Below, in pieces: positions 27,771 to 36,849 of a stretch of DNA of 64,000 bases; the stretch's first letter is position 1, and every line of letters starts with the position of its first letter. The position numbers and the translations under genes were made by a program. Source of the DNA: Qipengyuania marisflavi (GTDB lineage: Bacteria > Pseudomonadota > Alphaproteobacteria > Sphingomonadales > Sphingomonadaceae). The DNA is taken from assembly GCF_005884405.1 (NCBI RefSeq), contig NZ_VCAO01000006.1, positions 22,325 through 86,324 of the forward strand. Direction: 5' to 3'. The notes under the pieces are model-generated. The model saw nothing but the letters and a program-made list of their open reading frames with translations, ran no database searches and was not told where the DNA came from.

Positions 27771-28873
27771 TGACCCAGACCGGCGCACCGCAGATCGATT
27801 ACGAGAAGGAAATGGTCGGCACCGTCGCGGTGCCCGAGCGTGACAGGCTGGACGAGGCCGCGCTGACCGCTTGGATGGAAGCCAATGTCGCGGGGTTTGC
27901 AGGCCCTCTGACGCTTTCAAAATTCAAGGGTGGTCAGTCCAACCCTACCTACCGCGTCGACACCCCGGCCCAAAGCTATGTCCTGCGCCGTCAACCGTTT
28001 GGCAAGCTGCTGCCGAGCGCCCATGCTGTCGATCGCGAATACAAGGTGATGGCGGCGCTTGGCCCCAATGGCTTCCCGGTGCCCAAAACCTATGGTTTGT
28101 GCGAAGACCCTGAAGTGCTGGGTAGCATGTTCTTCGTGATGGGCCTCGCCGATGGCCGGTCGCTGTGGAACGGGGCATTGCCGAACAGCTCCAAGGCCGA
28201 ACGGCGCGAAATCTACCACGCCATGATCGACACCATGGCAGACCTGCATCTGCAGAAACCCGGTGCCATCGGGCTGGGCGATTACGGCAAGCCGACCGAC
28301 TATTGCGCGCGCCAGATTGCGCGCTGGTCCAAGCAATATAAATTGTCCGAAACCGAGCACATCGCCAAGATGGAGCGGCTGATCGAATGGCTACCGCAGA
28401 CCATCCCGCCGCAGCATGAAAGCAGCGTGGTTCACGGCGACTACCGGCTCGACAATATGATCTTCGCGCCCGATGCCAACCGCGTGCTGGCGGTGCTCGA
28501 TTGGGAATTGTCGACGCTGGGCGATCCGATTGCCGATTTCAGCTATCTGATGCTCAACTGGTTCAACCCCGCTGATGGCCGTGCGGGGCTGGAGGGGCTT
28601 GATCTGGAAGAGCTGGGCATTCCGGGCGTAAAGGAAGCGGTTGCCCGCTATGTCGCGCGTACCGGTTATCCCGTGCCGCCGATGGATTGGTACTTTGCCT
28701 ATAATCTGTTCCGACTGGCGGGGATCATGCAGGGCATCAAGAAACGCGTGATCGACGGCACTGCCTCCTCTGCTCATGCCAAGGCGATGTCGGAACGGGT
28801 CTATCCGCTGATCGAACGCGCTTATGAATTTGCGCTCGCGGCGGGGATGGACGATGCGGCGCCGGGCGCTTAA
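27770..28873 (+). CDS. APH-family phosphotransferase, LvaA/ACAD10-like
   Basis: 367 residues of the aminoglycoside-phosphotransferase fold, but of the branch that accompanies acyl-CoA dehydrogenases. Glycine-rich [13 protein letters not shown] near 50, the catalytic loop [13 protein letters not shown] near 220 and the metal Asp in [16 protein letters not shown] are intact. These enzymes phosphorylate a 4-hydroxyacyl-CoA, which then enters beta-oxidation after phosphate elimination. Together with the dehydrogenase at 25373 it forms a recognisable functional pair. Antibiotic resistance is unlikely. Confidence 0.8.
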   Translation: MTQTGAPQIDYEKEMVGTVAVPERDRLDEAALTAWMEANVAGFAGPLTLSKFKGGQSNPTYRVDTPAQSYVLRRQPFGKLLPSAHAVDREYKVMAALGPNGFPVPKTYGLCEDPEVLGSMFFVMGLADGRSLWNGALPNSSKAERREIYHAMIDTMADLHLQKPGAIGLGDYGKPTDYCARQIARWSKQYKLSETEHIAKMERLIEWLPQTIPPQHESSVVHGDYRLDNMIFAPDANRVLAVLDWELSTLGDPIADFSYLMLNWFNPADGRAGLEGLDLEELGIPGVKEAVARYVARTGYPVPPMDWYFAYNLFRLAGIMQGIKKRVIDGTASSAHAKAMSERVYPLIERAYEFALAAGMDDAAPGA

Positions 28874-28904
28874 CGACGCGGCAACTGATTTGCCGGAGAA
28901 TTGC

Positions 28905-29729
28905 ATGACCACCGACCTTGCCACCACCATCGAAGCAGCGTGGGAAGACCGCGCTTCGGTCACACCCGACAGCACCGACATCCGCAGCGCGGTCGAGGCG
29001 GCGCTGGCGATGCTCGACAATGGCAGCGCGCGGGTGGCGCAGCCTGATGGCAATGGCGGCTGGCAGGTCAACCAATGGCTCAAGAAAGCCGTGCTGCTCA
29101 GCTTCCGGCTCAACGACAACCGCGTGATGGAAGGCGGCAGCGCGGGCCATCCGGCGTTCGACAAGGTGGCATCCAAATTCGCCGGTTGGGACGATGCCCG
29201 GTTTCGCGAAGCGGGGTTCCGGGTCGTGCCCGGTGCCATTGCCCGCGCCGGCGCGCATATTGCGCCGGGCTGTGTGCTGATGCCCAGCTTCGTCAATATC
29301 GGCGCCTATGTCGGCGAAGGCACCATGGTCGACACCTGGGCCTCCATCGGCAGCTGCGCTCAGATCGGACAGAACTGCCATATCTCCGCAGGCGCGGGGA
29401 TTGGCGGGGTGCTGGAACCCATGCAGGCCAACCCGACCATTATCGGCAACAATTGCTTTATCGGCGCGCGTTCCGAAATCGTCGAAGGCGTGATCGTGGG
29501 CGAAGGATCGGTCGTCGCGATGGGGGTTTTCGTGACCCAATCCACCAAGATCGTCGACCGCGCGAGCGGAACGGTTACACGCGGTGCCATCCCGGCCTAT
29601 TCGGTGGTGGTACCCGGCACTCTGCCCGATCCGGCAGGCGGCCCTTCGCTGGCCTGTGCGGTGATCGTCAAGACAGTGGATGCTCAGACCCGCGCCAAGA
29701 CCGAAATCAACGACCTGCTGCGCGACTGA
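28905..29729 (+). CDS. dapD: 2,3,4,5-tetrahydropyridine-2,6-dicarboxylate N-succinyltransferase
   Basis: Lysine and meso-DAP synthesis, succinylase branch. 274 residues with the left-handed beta-helix hexapeptide repeats ([32 protein letters not shown]) and the C-terminal VVPGTLP. The ATG at 28905 follows CGGAG; an upstream in-frame ATG would overlap the kinase gene and add an unlikely Arg-rich start. It follows the kinase gene by 31 bp and may read through from that operon, although the function is unrelated. Confidence 0.95.
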   Translation: MTTDLATTIEAAWEDRASVTPDSTDIRSAVEAALAMLDNGSARVAQPDGNGGWQVNQWLKKAVLLSFRLNDNRVMEGGSAGHPAFDKVASKFAGWDDARFREAGFRVVPGAIARAGAHIAPGCVLMPSFVNIGAYVGEGTMVDTWASIGSCAQIGQNCHISAGAGIGGVLEPMQANPTIIGNNCFIGARSEIVEGVIVGEGSVVAMGVFVTQSTKIVDRASGTVTRGAIPAYSVVVPGTLPDPAGGPSLACAVIVKTVDAQTRAKTEINDLLRD

Positions 29730-29797
29730 GCGCAGACAGGAACATCCGCCAAACGCATTCGTAAACCCTACGACACAGATTTGATGGGAGATCCGCA

Positions 29798-30091
29798 ATG
29801 GAAGACCAAGACGGCAAAGTGCATTTGAACGAGGAAGAGGCCAGCGGCGGTTCGAAAGAAGGCGTCGTTCGCTGGATCCTGCTTGGCGGCTTGCTGCTGG
29901 CAATCGTGCTGCTGTCGGTCACCTGGATCGTCCCCGCCATGATGCAGGGCGACGTCGAGGAAGAGGCCACGGTGAGCGGCGAAATTCAATCGCGTGAAGA
30001 TGATGGCGGCGACACTGATAGCATCGTCAGCGATCAGTTCGCACCCGATGCCGAGCCGACTGCCGTGCCGGAGCCTGCGGAGACCAACTAA
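29798..30091 (+). CDS. Small single-pass membrane protein, acidic
   Basis: 97 residues: a short acidic cytoplasmic start, one helix GVVRWILLGGLLLAIVLLSVTWIV and a long acidic tail with many Asp/Glu. GGGAGA precedes the ATG at good distance. It lies 68 bp after dapD. No family recognised; the layout is that of a membrane-anchored protein with an exposed acidic domain. Confidence 0.6.
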   Translation: MEDQDGKVHLNEEEASGGSKEGVVRWILLGGLLLAIVLLSVTWIVPAMMQGDVEEEATVSGEIQSREDDGGDTDSIVSDQFAPDAEPTAVPEPAETN

Positions 30092-30368
30092 ACCTGTGAT
30101 TCAACGTGTCAGCCGCCACGCGAATGCCCCGCTGTCAGACGTTCATAATCGGTCAGCTAATGGAGTGCAGCCGCCTGCGTTTGGCAGGTGTGATCGGCTT
30201 GGTAAGTTACGGGAATTCGATGAGGCTGCGAGTCATTGGCAACGACATTTCTAGGGCTGCGCCGCTGATCCCGGACGCGCCGGGGATAGCGCTATTCTGA
30301 TATCGATTCCCGACAATGCGCAGGTCATCAGCGCAACTTTCAGCCAGCAGCTTGCCATCGGTACCGGG

Positions 30369-30773
30369 ATGATCGCGCTGTGCGTGGTCATCCACGGAAT
30401 CGGGCTGTTTTCGCTTCAGCGGATCATGTCGCGTGAGCGGATGTCGGCTCGCTTTGAAACTCTGGAACCATTGTCAGTAACCGGCGCCATATTCACGCTG
30501 CTGACGGTGTTTTCGATCATCTTCATCCACTTTGTAGAGATCTGGCTGTTCGCCTTCCTCTACGACTATCTTGGCGCGCTGAGCTCATTTAGCGAGTCCC
30601 TATATTTCTCGACCATCAGCTATGCGACGATTGGTTATTCCGATGCGTCGATACACGAAAAATGGCGCATGATTGCAGCGCTTGAGGGGATTCTCGGCGT
30701 GATCCTGCTGGGCTGGTCGACGGCCTTCTTTGTCCGTGTTCTGGGCAAGCTTGAAGGCGACGACAAGAAATAG
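30369..30773 (+). CDS. Two-pore-type potassium ion channel family protein
   Basis: At least 134 residues with hydrophobic segments around a pore region whose filter-like YATIGYSD matches the TxGYGD-like selectivity filter of the ion_trans_2 family (here T-I-G-Y). The annotated ATG at 30369 lies inside the first helix. The reading frame stays open upstream to 30255 with no ATG, GTG or TTG, yet continues sensibly (ISIPDNAQVISATFSQQLAIGTG). The true start may be CTG 30297 or ATA 30300. Start therefore uncertain. Confidence 0.6.
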   Translation: MIALCVVIHGIGLFSLQRIMSRERMSARFETLEPLSVTGAIFTLLTVFSIIFIHFVEIWLFAFLYDYLGALSSFSESLYFSTISYATIGYSDASIHEKWRMIAALEGILGVILLGWSTAFFVRVLGKLEGDDKK

Positions 30774-30775
30774 CG

Positions 30776-32053
30776 TCAATCCGCCTCGCCATCCGGAACC
30801 GGGGCCTCAATCGGCAGCGCCCCGCTCTGGCTGGCAGCATATTGCTCGGCCGTTTTAAGAACCTGCATCATATTGTGTGAGGCGATCTGCTCCAAGTCAG
30901 CCTGTGAGTAGCCTCGCCGCGCCAGTTCTTCGAACAAGGCGGGATAGCCGGTGACGTCTTCCATCCCGATCGGCCCGCTCGCCATCCCGTCATAATCGCC
31001 GCCAACGCCGATATGCGCGATCCCGGCCACCGCGCGGATGTGGTCGATATGGTCGGCCATGTCGGACACTGTCGCTGGCGGAGAAGGATTGGCCGCATCC
31101 CACTGTTCCAAGGCGTTCTTTACCGCCGCAGGTTGCCCCTGCCACAGAGTTTGCAGCCGCGCCTGCTCCCCCTGACGCGCTGAATACCACTGGCGCTGCG
31201 TCTCGCTCAGAAATCCGGGCAACGCCACCACCATGACGATCCCGCCATTGTCCGGCAGACGCGCCAGCACGCTGTCGGGCACATTGCGCGCATGGCCATT
31301 GATCGCGCGCGCGGCAGAATGGCTGAAGATCACTGGCGCGCCTGCGACATCCAGCGCATCCAGCATGGTCTTCTCGCTAACGTGGCTGAGATCGACCAGC
31401 ATCCCCAACCGGTTCATCTCGCGCACCACATCCTTGCCGAAATCGGTCAGCCCGTCATGCTGCGGCGCGTCAGTGGCCGAATCCGCCCAGGGCGTGTTCT
31501 TCGAATGCGTCAGCGTCATATACCGCGCGCCGAGGGCATACATCTGGCGCAGCACCGCCAGGCTCGATCCGATTGAATGGCCGCCCTCCATCCCGATCAG
31601 CGAGGCAATCCGCCCTGCGCGCATTGCCGCCTCGACATCGGCCGCCCTCAGAGCCAGCTGCAGATCCTGCGGATAGCGGGCAACCAGCCGCCGCGTGACA
31701 TCAATCTGTTCGATCACCGCCTGCACCGCTTCGGGCTCTGACAGATCGGCTGTGACATAGACCGACCAGAACTGCGCCCCGACCTTGCCCTGCCGCAAGC
31801 GCGCCAGATCGGTGTGCATCACGCGCCCGTTTTCGGCATCGGGACCGGAATCGCTGGTATCAGCAAAGTCGAAACCTGCGATCACATTGCGATACCGCCC
31901 GCGCAGCTGGATCGGCACGTCATTGTGGCCGTCCCAGACAGGCGCAGCTTCCAGCGCAGCGGCCGCAACAGCTTCGGGCGTGCGACCTTGGGCGGCCAGT
32001 GGAGCGCCAGCAAGGCACAGAGCCAGTCCAGTTAAAGTCAGGGCGGATTTCAT
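30776..32053 (-). CDS. Membrane dipeptidase (M19 family), exported
   Basis: 425 residues: a signal peptide, then the M19 metal-binding fold. DGHNDVP (41-47), the bridging Glu in [19 protein letters not shown] and FSHSAAR supply the dizinc ligands, and [10 protein letters not shown] completes the barrel. The family cleaves dipeptides and some beta-lactams. Periplasmic or outer-membrane location. It ends 3 bp from the convergent channel gene and is divergent from the DUF427 gene. Confidence 0.9.
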   Translation of the reverse strand: MKSALTLTGLALCLAGAPLAAQGRTPEAVAAAALEAAPVWDGHNDVPIQLRGRYRNVIAGFDFADTSDSGPDAENGRVMHTDLARLRQGKVGAQFWSVYVTADLSEPEAVQAVIEQIDVTRRLVARYPQDLQLALRAADVEAAMRAGRIASLIGMEGGHSIGSSLAVLRQMYALGARYMTLTHSKNTPWADSATDAPQHDGLTDFGKDVVREMNRLGMLVDLSHVSEKTMLDALDVAGAPVIFSHSAARAINGHARNVPDSVLARLPDNGGIVMVVALPGFLSETQRQWYSARQGEQARLQTLWQGQPAAVKNALEQWDAANPSPPATVSDMADHIDHIRAVAGIAHIGVGGDYDGMASGPIGMEDVTGYPALFEELARRGYSQADLEQIASHNMMQVLKTAEQYAASQSGALPIEAPVPDGEAD

Positions 32054-32136
32054 AGCTGCTTCTCCCGGTGCGGAACTTCAAGCGTCTTTGCGGACTGTTC
32101 TACCGCAAGACCGGCGAACAAACAGGAAGAAGATAC

Positions 32137-32427
32137 ATGACAATAATTGCAAGCTGGAATGGCGAAGTACTCGCACGGAGCGAGGAAACGGTGGTGGTCG
32201 AAGGCAATCACTATTTCCCCGCGAAAGATGTCAATCGCGGGGTGCTGGTGCCCAGCGAAAAGACCACCGTTTGCCCGTGGAAGGGTACTGCCGGTTATTT
32301 CTCGATCAATGCGGGCGGCCAGATCAACGAGGATGCGGCATGGGTCTATGCGCAACCCAAAGAAGCTGCGACGCAGATCAAGGACCACATCGCATTCTGG
32401 AAAGGCGTTGAAATATCGCAGGCATGA
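32137..32427 (+). CDS. DUF427 domain protein
   Basis: 96 residues with the DUF427 hallmarks VVEGNHYFPAKDVN and TVCPWKGTAGYFSI. The fold is beta-rich; the role is unknown. An ATG at 32137 after AGGAAGA is used. Its stop overlaps the start of the DUF3253 gene by 4 bp, and those two and the DoxX gene form a short operon. Confidence 0.85.
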   Translation: MTIIASWNGEVLARSEETVVVEGNHYFPAKDVNRGVLVPSEKTTVCPWKGTAGYFSINAGGQINEDAAWVYAQPKEAATQIKDHIAFWKGVEISQA

Positions 32428-32663
32428 GCGCCGAGCGCGCCATCCTGAACCTGCTCGCCCGCCGCGGTCCCGATGCCACCATCTGCCCGAGCGAGGCCGC
32501 GCGCCTATTGGCGGGGCCAGCCGGTGACTGGCGCGCGCAGATGACCGGCGTGCATGGTGCTGCCGACCAGTTGGCGGCCGACGGGCGCATCAGGCTCACC
32601 TGGAAAGGCGCGTCACTTGCTGCCAGAGACGGAGCCTATAGGATTGGAGCCGTCACGAAATGA
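32424..32663 (+). CDS. DUF3253 domain protein
   Basis: 79 residues. ILNLLARRGPDATICPSEAARLL and the ending with WKGASL resemble a winged-helix-like DUF3253 domain, mostly found as a small protein in alphaproteobacteria. It overlaps its neighbours by 4 bp on each side (DUF427 before, DoxX after). No function is established; nucleic-acid binding is only a guess from the fold-like pattern. Confidence 0.8.
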   Translation: MSAERAILNLLARRGPDATICPSEAARLLAGPAGDWRAQMTGVHGAADQLAADGRIRLTWKGASLAARDGAYRIGAVTK

Positions 32664-33067
32664 TCCGCATGATTGCGCGCTGGGCACTTGCCATTTTCTA
32701 TGCCGTGGCGGGCTATGCGCATCTGGCAAATCCCGCACCATTCCTGATCATCACGCCCGATTGGGTACCCGCACCGGGCGCGGTGGTGCTGTGGACCGGG
32801 GTGGCGGAATTGCTGGGGGCCGCGGCACTGGCGCAGCCGTGGTCCGCGCCGCTGCGGCGGGCCGGAGCCATCGGGCTGGCGCTGTATGCGGTGTGCGTGT
32901 TTCCTGCCAACATCAATCACTTCGCGCTGGATATGGCGCGCGAAGATGGGGGAATTGGGCTGGCATATCACGTGCCGCGGATGTTTGCCCAACCGCTGCT
33001 GGTATGGCTGGCGCTATGGTCCGGCGGCGTCACGGAGTGGCCGTTCCGCCGCCGGGATAGGCGTTAG
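32660..33067 (+). CDS. DoxX-family membrane protein
   Basis: 135 residues with four hydrophobic segments. The start MIRMIARWALAIFYAVAGYAHLANP is the usual DoxX/DoxD-like N-terminus with the AGYAHL motif. Related proteins have been linked to quinone or thiosulfate redox chemistry but most are uncharacterised. It closes the short DUF427-DUF3253-DoxX operon and converges with the SWIB gene, whose stop overlaps by 4 bp. Confidence 0.8.
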   Translation: MIRMIARWALAIFYAVAGYAHLANPAPFLIITPDWVPAPGAVVLWTGVAELLGAAALAQPWSAPLRRAGAIGLALYAVCVFPANINHFALDMAREDGGIGLAYHVPRMFAQPLLVWLALWSGGVTEWPFRRRDRR

Positions 33068-33315
33068 CTCATGTGCTTGGATACAGCACCGGTCATCTTG
33101 AACATCGAGATCTGATCCTTGCCGATCACCGCTGCCAGCTTGGCGTCGGGATTGATCATGCGGCGATCCTTCGAGTCCTGCAGGTCTTCCTTCTTGATGT
33201 GGACCCACACCTTCGAAGTTACCTGAGCGCGGGTCATCGGACCCTTGCCCACAACCGCTTCGAGTTCCGGTGTCAGAGTTACCGGCTTTTGCAGTGCATT
33301 GTTCTTGCCAGCCAT
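33064..33315 (-). CDS. SWIB/MDM2 domain protein
   Basis: 83 residues: PVTLTPELEAVVGKGPMTRAQVTSKVWVHIKKEDLQD...ISMFKMTGAVSKHM. This is the bare SWIB domain best known from eukaryotic chromatin remodellers and from chlamydial proteins. It is conserved in many alphaproteobacteria; possibly a DNA-associated protein. Its stop overlaps the DoxX gene end by 4 bp. Confidence 0.9.
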   Translation of the reverse strand: MAGKNNALQKPVTLTPELEAVVGKGPMTRAQVTSKVWVHIKKEDLQDSKDRRMINPDAKLAAVIGKDQISMFKMTGAVSKHMS

Positions 33316-33344
33316 ATTACATCCTTTCGTATTGTGGCTTCACG

Positions 33345-33929
33345 TCAGACTTCGTTTTCGAAGTCGCTTTCATCAAGGTCTTCGACCTCGTGCCCTTCAA
33401 ACCGCGCAGTCAGGACTGCGACGGCTGTTACGTGCCCTTTCAGATTTCCCAAGAGATCCGCATATTTGGCGCCGGGCATCAGCGTCAGCGGCAGGTCGAG
33501 CGCGAACAGTTGAAAAACATAGCGATGCTCCTCGCCCAGTGGCGGGTCGGGCAGCAGCCATTCGGAATTGCCCTTGGCGTTCTTACCCGTGCGCGGCGGC
33601 ACTTCGCCTTCGAGCAGCTTGCCCTTCTGCGGCGCGAGTCCCCAGACCAGCCAGTGCACTTCGCCCTTGTCGGCATCTTCGACGACCAGCGCCAGTTCCT
33701 GCGTACCGGGCGGCGGTGCGGTCCATTCCAGCGGCGGCGCGACGGCATCGTCCTCGCAAGCGGTGAAGCAGGGATCAAGCTCGCCATTATGGCGAAATGC
33801 CGGGCTGGTCAGCGCGAAGCCGCCGCGCCCCAGAGCCTTCTCCTCCGCAACCGCAGCGATCGTCAGCGCAGCGGGGACAGTGCCCCCGCCAATTGCTGTT
33901 TCGATCCACGCGGGCATACCAGCCGTCAT
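33345..33929 (-). CDS. PEBP family protein (YbhB/YbcL-like)
   Basis: About 194 residues. ELALVVEDADKGEVHWLVWGLAP is the PEBP signature (DPD-like DAD and the HWLxW strand), followed by GxHRY (EHRYVFQLFAL). Bacterial PEBP proteins bind anionic ligands; their role is poorly defined. Start chosen at MTAGMPAWIE; starts at 33959 and 33917 are possible. Divergent from the S41 protease across a 230-bp region. Confidence 0.85.
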   Translation of the reverse strand: MTAGMPAWIETAIGGGTVPAALTIAAVAEEKALGRGGFALTSPAFRHNGELDPCFTACEDDAVAPPLEWTAPPPGTQELALVVEDADKGEVHWLVWGLAPQKGKLLEGEVPPRTGKNAKGNSEWLLPDPPLGEEHRYVFQLFALDLPLTLMPGAKYADLLGNLKGHVTAVAVLTARFEGHEVEDLDESDFENEV

Positions 33930-34161
33930 TCCTGTCGTTCCTGTCGCATTTATTACCAATAGAGCGGCAACTTAGGCACACCGGAGGGGGGAGCGCCATG
34001 CCGCCCAGGCGAATTTGCACCGATTTTCGGGGCATATCGTCGCGAAAATCGCCCTGTCAGCCCTGAAATTGGCAATTTCCTTGCTCAGATGCGGTTAAGG
34101 CCGCATTCTAGAATGAATGATTTACTGGCACACAGGTGCCGAAACACTGGGGAATGATGTC

Positions 34162-35589
34162 ATGGAATTGGGTCGCACCGTCTTATCAGCCACTCTGGCT
34201 TTGTCGCTCGCCGCCTGTGGTGGGGGCGGAGGAAATAGCGGCGGAGGAGGCGGCGGTGTCATCGGCGGCGGTGGGGGCGGAACTGGCGGCGGCGATGCAT
34301 GCTCCCTGTCCGCACGGCAGGACTGGACATTTGCCCAGCTCAACGAATGGTATCTGTTCCCCGACTTGCTCGACAAGACGGTCAACCAAGCGTCTTACAA
34401 TGATGTGCAATCCTATATCGATGCGCTGGTCGCTCCGGCCCGCGCGCAGGACAAGGATCGCTTCTTCACCTACATCACCTCCATTCAGGAGGAGAACGAG
34501 CTGATCAATAGCGGGTCAAACGCAGGTTTTGGCGTGCGGCTGTCCTATGACACCGATGCCAATCGCGTGTTCGTGGTCGAAGCGTTCGAAAATGCTCCCG
34601 CGTTCCAGGCCAATATCGACCGCGGCAGCGAGCTGATCTCGATCAATGGACAAACTGTTGCCAGTCTGATGGCATCCGGCGGTCCGCAAGCGGTCAGCCA
34701 GGCGCTTGGCCCCTCTGATCCGGGTGTTACTCGCAGGCTTGAGATACGCCAGCCTGATGGCAGCACATTCACTGTCCAGGTCAGCAAGACCGAATATGCG
34801 CTTGATCCACTGTCTGATCGTTACGGCGCGAAAATTCTCAACGATGGCGGGCGTCAGGTCGGCTATATCAATCTGCGTACCTTTATCGTGCAGGATGCAG
34901 GGCCTCAGCTGCGCCAGGCCTTCGGGCAGTTCAAGAACCGGGGAATCGACGAGGTCATCCTCGACCTGCGCTACAATGGCGGCGGCCTGATCTCTGTGGC
35001 CGAGTTGCTGGGAGATCTGATGGGAGCAGATCATGTCGGCGATGTGTTCAGTATCACCAAGTTCAGACCGTCCAAATCTGAAAACAACGAAACGACAAGG
35101 TTCGGGGCGGAAGCGAATGCCATCGCGGTGTCCAAGCTTGCAGTTATCGGGCGCGGCGGAACGGCCTCGGCCAGCGAACTGGTTACCAACAGCTTCATTC
35201 CCTACCTTGGAAACAATCTCGCGCTGATCGGCACCAACACCTTTGGCAAGCCGGTAGGGCAGATCGCGCTCGACCGTTCGGCCTGCGATGACCGGCTGCG
35301 CGCCGTGGCACTGAAGACCACCGACAAAAACGGGCGGGGCGAATATTTCGACGGGCTGGCCAGTGTGGTCAAGTCCAGTTGCCGGGCTGCCGATGGCATT
35401 CTGACACCGCTGGGTGATCCGTCAGAAGCGTCGATCTCGGTCGCGCTCGATTTCCTTGCCGGGCGCGCCTGCACACCAATCACGGCTGCAGCGAAGGATG
35501 GCACAATTGCGGCGGAAGGGCACGATCTGCAATTGTTGCAGTCGCGCGCACCAACCGCAGCGCAGTTCGAAATTCCAGGCCTGTTCTGA
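34162..35589 (+). CDS. S41 family peptidase, lipoprotein
   Basis: 475 residues with lipobox LAAC near residue 19, then a Gly-rich linker (runs of GGGGG), an N-terminal helical part, a PDZ domain (GSELISINGQTV near 160) and a C-terminal-processing-protease core. The Ser of TASASEL near 336-338 and the Lys in TNTFGKPVG near 362 form the catalytic dyad. It is probably an outer-membrane or periplasmic protease. The start is the ATG that opens the signal peptide; an upstream ATG at 34117 is less likely. Confidence 0.85.
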   Translation: MELGRTVLSATLALSLAACGGGGGNSGGGGGGVIGGGGGGTGGGDACSLSARQDWTFAQLNEWYLFPDLLDKTVNQASYNDVQSYIDALVAPARAQDKDRFFTYITSIQEENELINSGSNAGFGVRLSYDTDANRVFVVEAFENAPAFQANIDRGSELISINGQTVASLMASGGPQAVSQALGPSDPGVTRRLEIRQPDGSTFTVQVSKTEYALDPLSDRYGAKILNDGGRQVGYINLRTFIVQDAGPQLRQAFGQFKNRGIDEVILDLRYNGGGLISVAELLGDLMGADHVGDVFSITKFRPSKSENNETTRFGAEANAIAVSKLAVIGRGGTASASELVTNSFIPYLGNNLALIGTNTFGKPVGQIALDRSACDDRLRAVALKTTDKNGRGEYFDGLASVVKSSCRAADGILTPLGDPSEASISVALDFLAGRACTPITAAAKDGTIAAEGHDLQLLQSRAPTAAQFEIPGLF

Positions 35590-35610
35590 CCTGCGCTTGA
35601 CCGGAACGGT

Positions 35611-35645
35611 GTTCACGCGCCAAGATAGTATCATGGCGCGTGAAC
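35611..35645 (+). repeat. Inverted repeat spanning the DUF962 start codon
   Basis: GTTCACGCGCC (35611-35621) and GGCGCGTGAAC (35635-35645) are perfect 11-bp complements. The loop holds the A and T of the start ATG at 35633 and no good RBS. It may be a hairpin that gates translation, an operator, or a terminator for the S41 gene; there is no T-run. Confidence 0.6.
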
Positions 35646-35971
35646 ACACCACTTTCGCCGAATTCTGGCCCTTCTACCTGCGCGAACATTCGCGGCGGTC
35701 CACCCGCGCGCTGCATTATTTCGGGACCAGCCTGGTTGTGCTGCTGTCCATCATTGCGCTGGTATCCGGGCGGTGGTGGTGGTTTGCTGCGATGCCGCTG
35801 GCGGGATATTTCTTCGCCTGGATTGCGCATTTCACGGTGGAGAAGAACCGCCCCGCGACCTTCACTTATCCGCTCTGGAGTCTTGGCGCTGATTTTAGGA
35901 TGTGGTGGCTATGGCTGACCGGCAGGATCGGTCCTGAACTGCGCAAGGCAGGGGTCAAGGACCCAGCTTAG
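35633..35971 (+). CDS. Mpo1-like / DUF962 membrane protein
   Basis: 112 residues. MAREHTTFAEFWPFYLREHSRRSTRALHYFGT and GYFFAWIAHFTVEKNRPATF fit the DUF962/Mpo1-like family; yeast Mpo1 is a dioxygenase in the alpha-oxidation of phytosphingosine fatty acids. Sphingomonads make sphingolipids, so the link is suggestive. Conserved His residues (LHYFG, AHFTVEKN) fit an iron site. A hairpin covers its start codon. Confidence 0.8.
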   Translation: MAREHTTFAEFWPFYLREHSRRSTRALHYFGTSLVVLLSIIALVSGRWWWFAAMPLAGYFFAWIAHFTVEKNRPATFTYPLWSLGADFRMWWLWLTGRIGPELRKAGVKDPA

Positions 35972-36420
35972 GCGAAAGCCGCCACCAATGTCAGCGCAGA
36001 TTGCGCAATCGACATTGGCACCCGGTGCGCAGGCCACCAGCGCGGCGCCAGCGCGCCCAGTCTGGTATCGACCCCCATCGTCAGCAATTGCGCACTGCCC
36101 AGCATGACCAGCACCGGCTCTGGCCCGAACCCGCCCAGCACCAGTGCGACAAGGCAGGCCATGCCGACTGCCGCTGCAAGCCCTGCGGCGACCCACAACC
36201 AGCCCAGCGATTGCCGCCGTTCCGCCGCAGGCGCACCCGCCGCGATGCCACACCAGCTCCCACCGGTTAGCCCCAGGGTGACGGCGGCGAACATGGCAAT
36301 CAGCATCTGCACAGGCTCACGCCATTCGGGTGGTCCGGCATAAAGCGCGGCCACCAGTGCAATTTGCGGTAGGACACCGAGCACGCCCAGCCAGCGAGGT
36401 AAGGGCGGAACGCTGCGCAT
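35968..36420 (-). CDS. DUF3429 domain membrane protein
   Basis: 150 residues with about five hydrophobic segments (VLGVLPQIALVAALYAG at the N-terminus, then LIAMFAAVTLGLTGGSWCGIAAG). Matches the DUF3429 family of unknown role. Converges with DUF962 and overlaps its end by 4 bp; starts 3 bp after the preceding lipoprotein gene, so it probably shares that transcript. Confidence 0.78.
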   Translation of the reverse strand: MRSVPPLPRWLGVLGVLPQIALVAALYAGPPEWREPVQMLIAMFAAVTLGLTGGSWCGIAAGAPAAERRQSLGWLWVAAGLAAAVGMACLVALVLGGFGPEPVLVMLGSAQLLTMGVDTRLGALAPRWWPAHRVPMSIAQSALTLVAAFA

Positions 36421-36423
36421 GGC

Positions 36424-36846
36424 TCAGGGATTGGCGGGGCCGGTGAAGGGCTGCGCATCGGTATAACCGCAGCCTTCGCGGCGGTCCTTGCCAATCATCA
36501 GCGTCACGACAAAGGGATAACTCCGGTCGCTCATCCCGTCGCTGCATTCGCCGGGGGTGGCAATCAGGTCGAAGCGCGCACCATCAAGCTGCCCGCTGAA
36601 ACTGACACCATTGTTCCCCGCGAACCGCTTAACCATGAAGCGCGTTCCGTCGATATTTTCCGGCGTATTGTATCGCGCCGAAGTGCCGACGATTTCGCCG
36701 CCCCAGAACGGTTCGGTGCCTGTGAAATGAAGCGTTTCGTCAGCGCCGATGCCATCATATACCTTGCTCTGCCCGGCCTCTGGTCCACCGGCAGGCTGGC
36801 ACGCGGCGAGCATTGCCCCCAACAGGATTATCGCGGCAATTCGCAT
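36424..36846 (-). CDS. Small lipoprotein with COG3650-like domain
   Basis: 140 residues: lipobox MLAACQ, then TLHFTGTEPFWGGEIVGTSARY and CSDGMSDRSYPFVVTLMIGKDRREGCGY, typical of the COG3650 family. Two late cysteines could form a disulfide. Likely an outer-membrane lipoprotein. Lies between the esterase and DUF3429 genes on the same strand, with only 3-4 bp gaps on both sides, so a three-gene operon is likely. Confidence 0.72.
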   Translation of the reverse strand: MRIAAIILLGAMLAACQPAGGPEAGQSKVYDGIGADETLHFTGTEPFWGGEIVGTSARYNTPENIDGTRFMVKRFAGNNGVSFSGQLDGARFDLIATPGECSDGMSDRSYPFVVTLMIGKDRREGCGYTDAQPFTGPANP

Positions 36847-36849
36847 GGT

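Noticed and set aside
27770..28873. Aminoglycoside resistance gene
   Set aside because: APH fold but neighbours are acyl-CoA dehydrogenase and transporter genes; it belongs to the ACAD-linked kinase branch.
30092..30254. Possible tRNA or small RNA after the acidic membrane protein gene
   Set aside because: No cloverleaf or anticodon arm could be folded; only a 5-bp CCTGC/GCAGG hairpin is visible.
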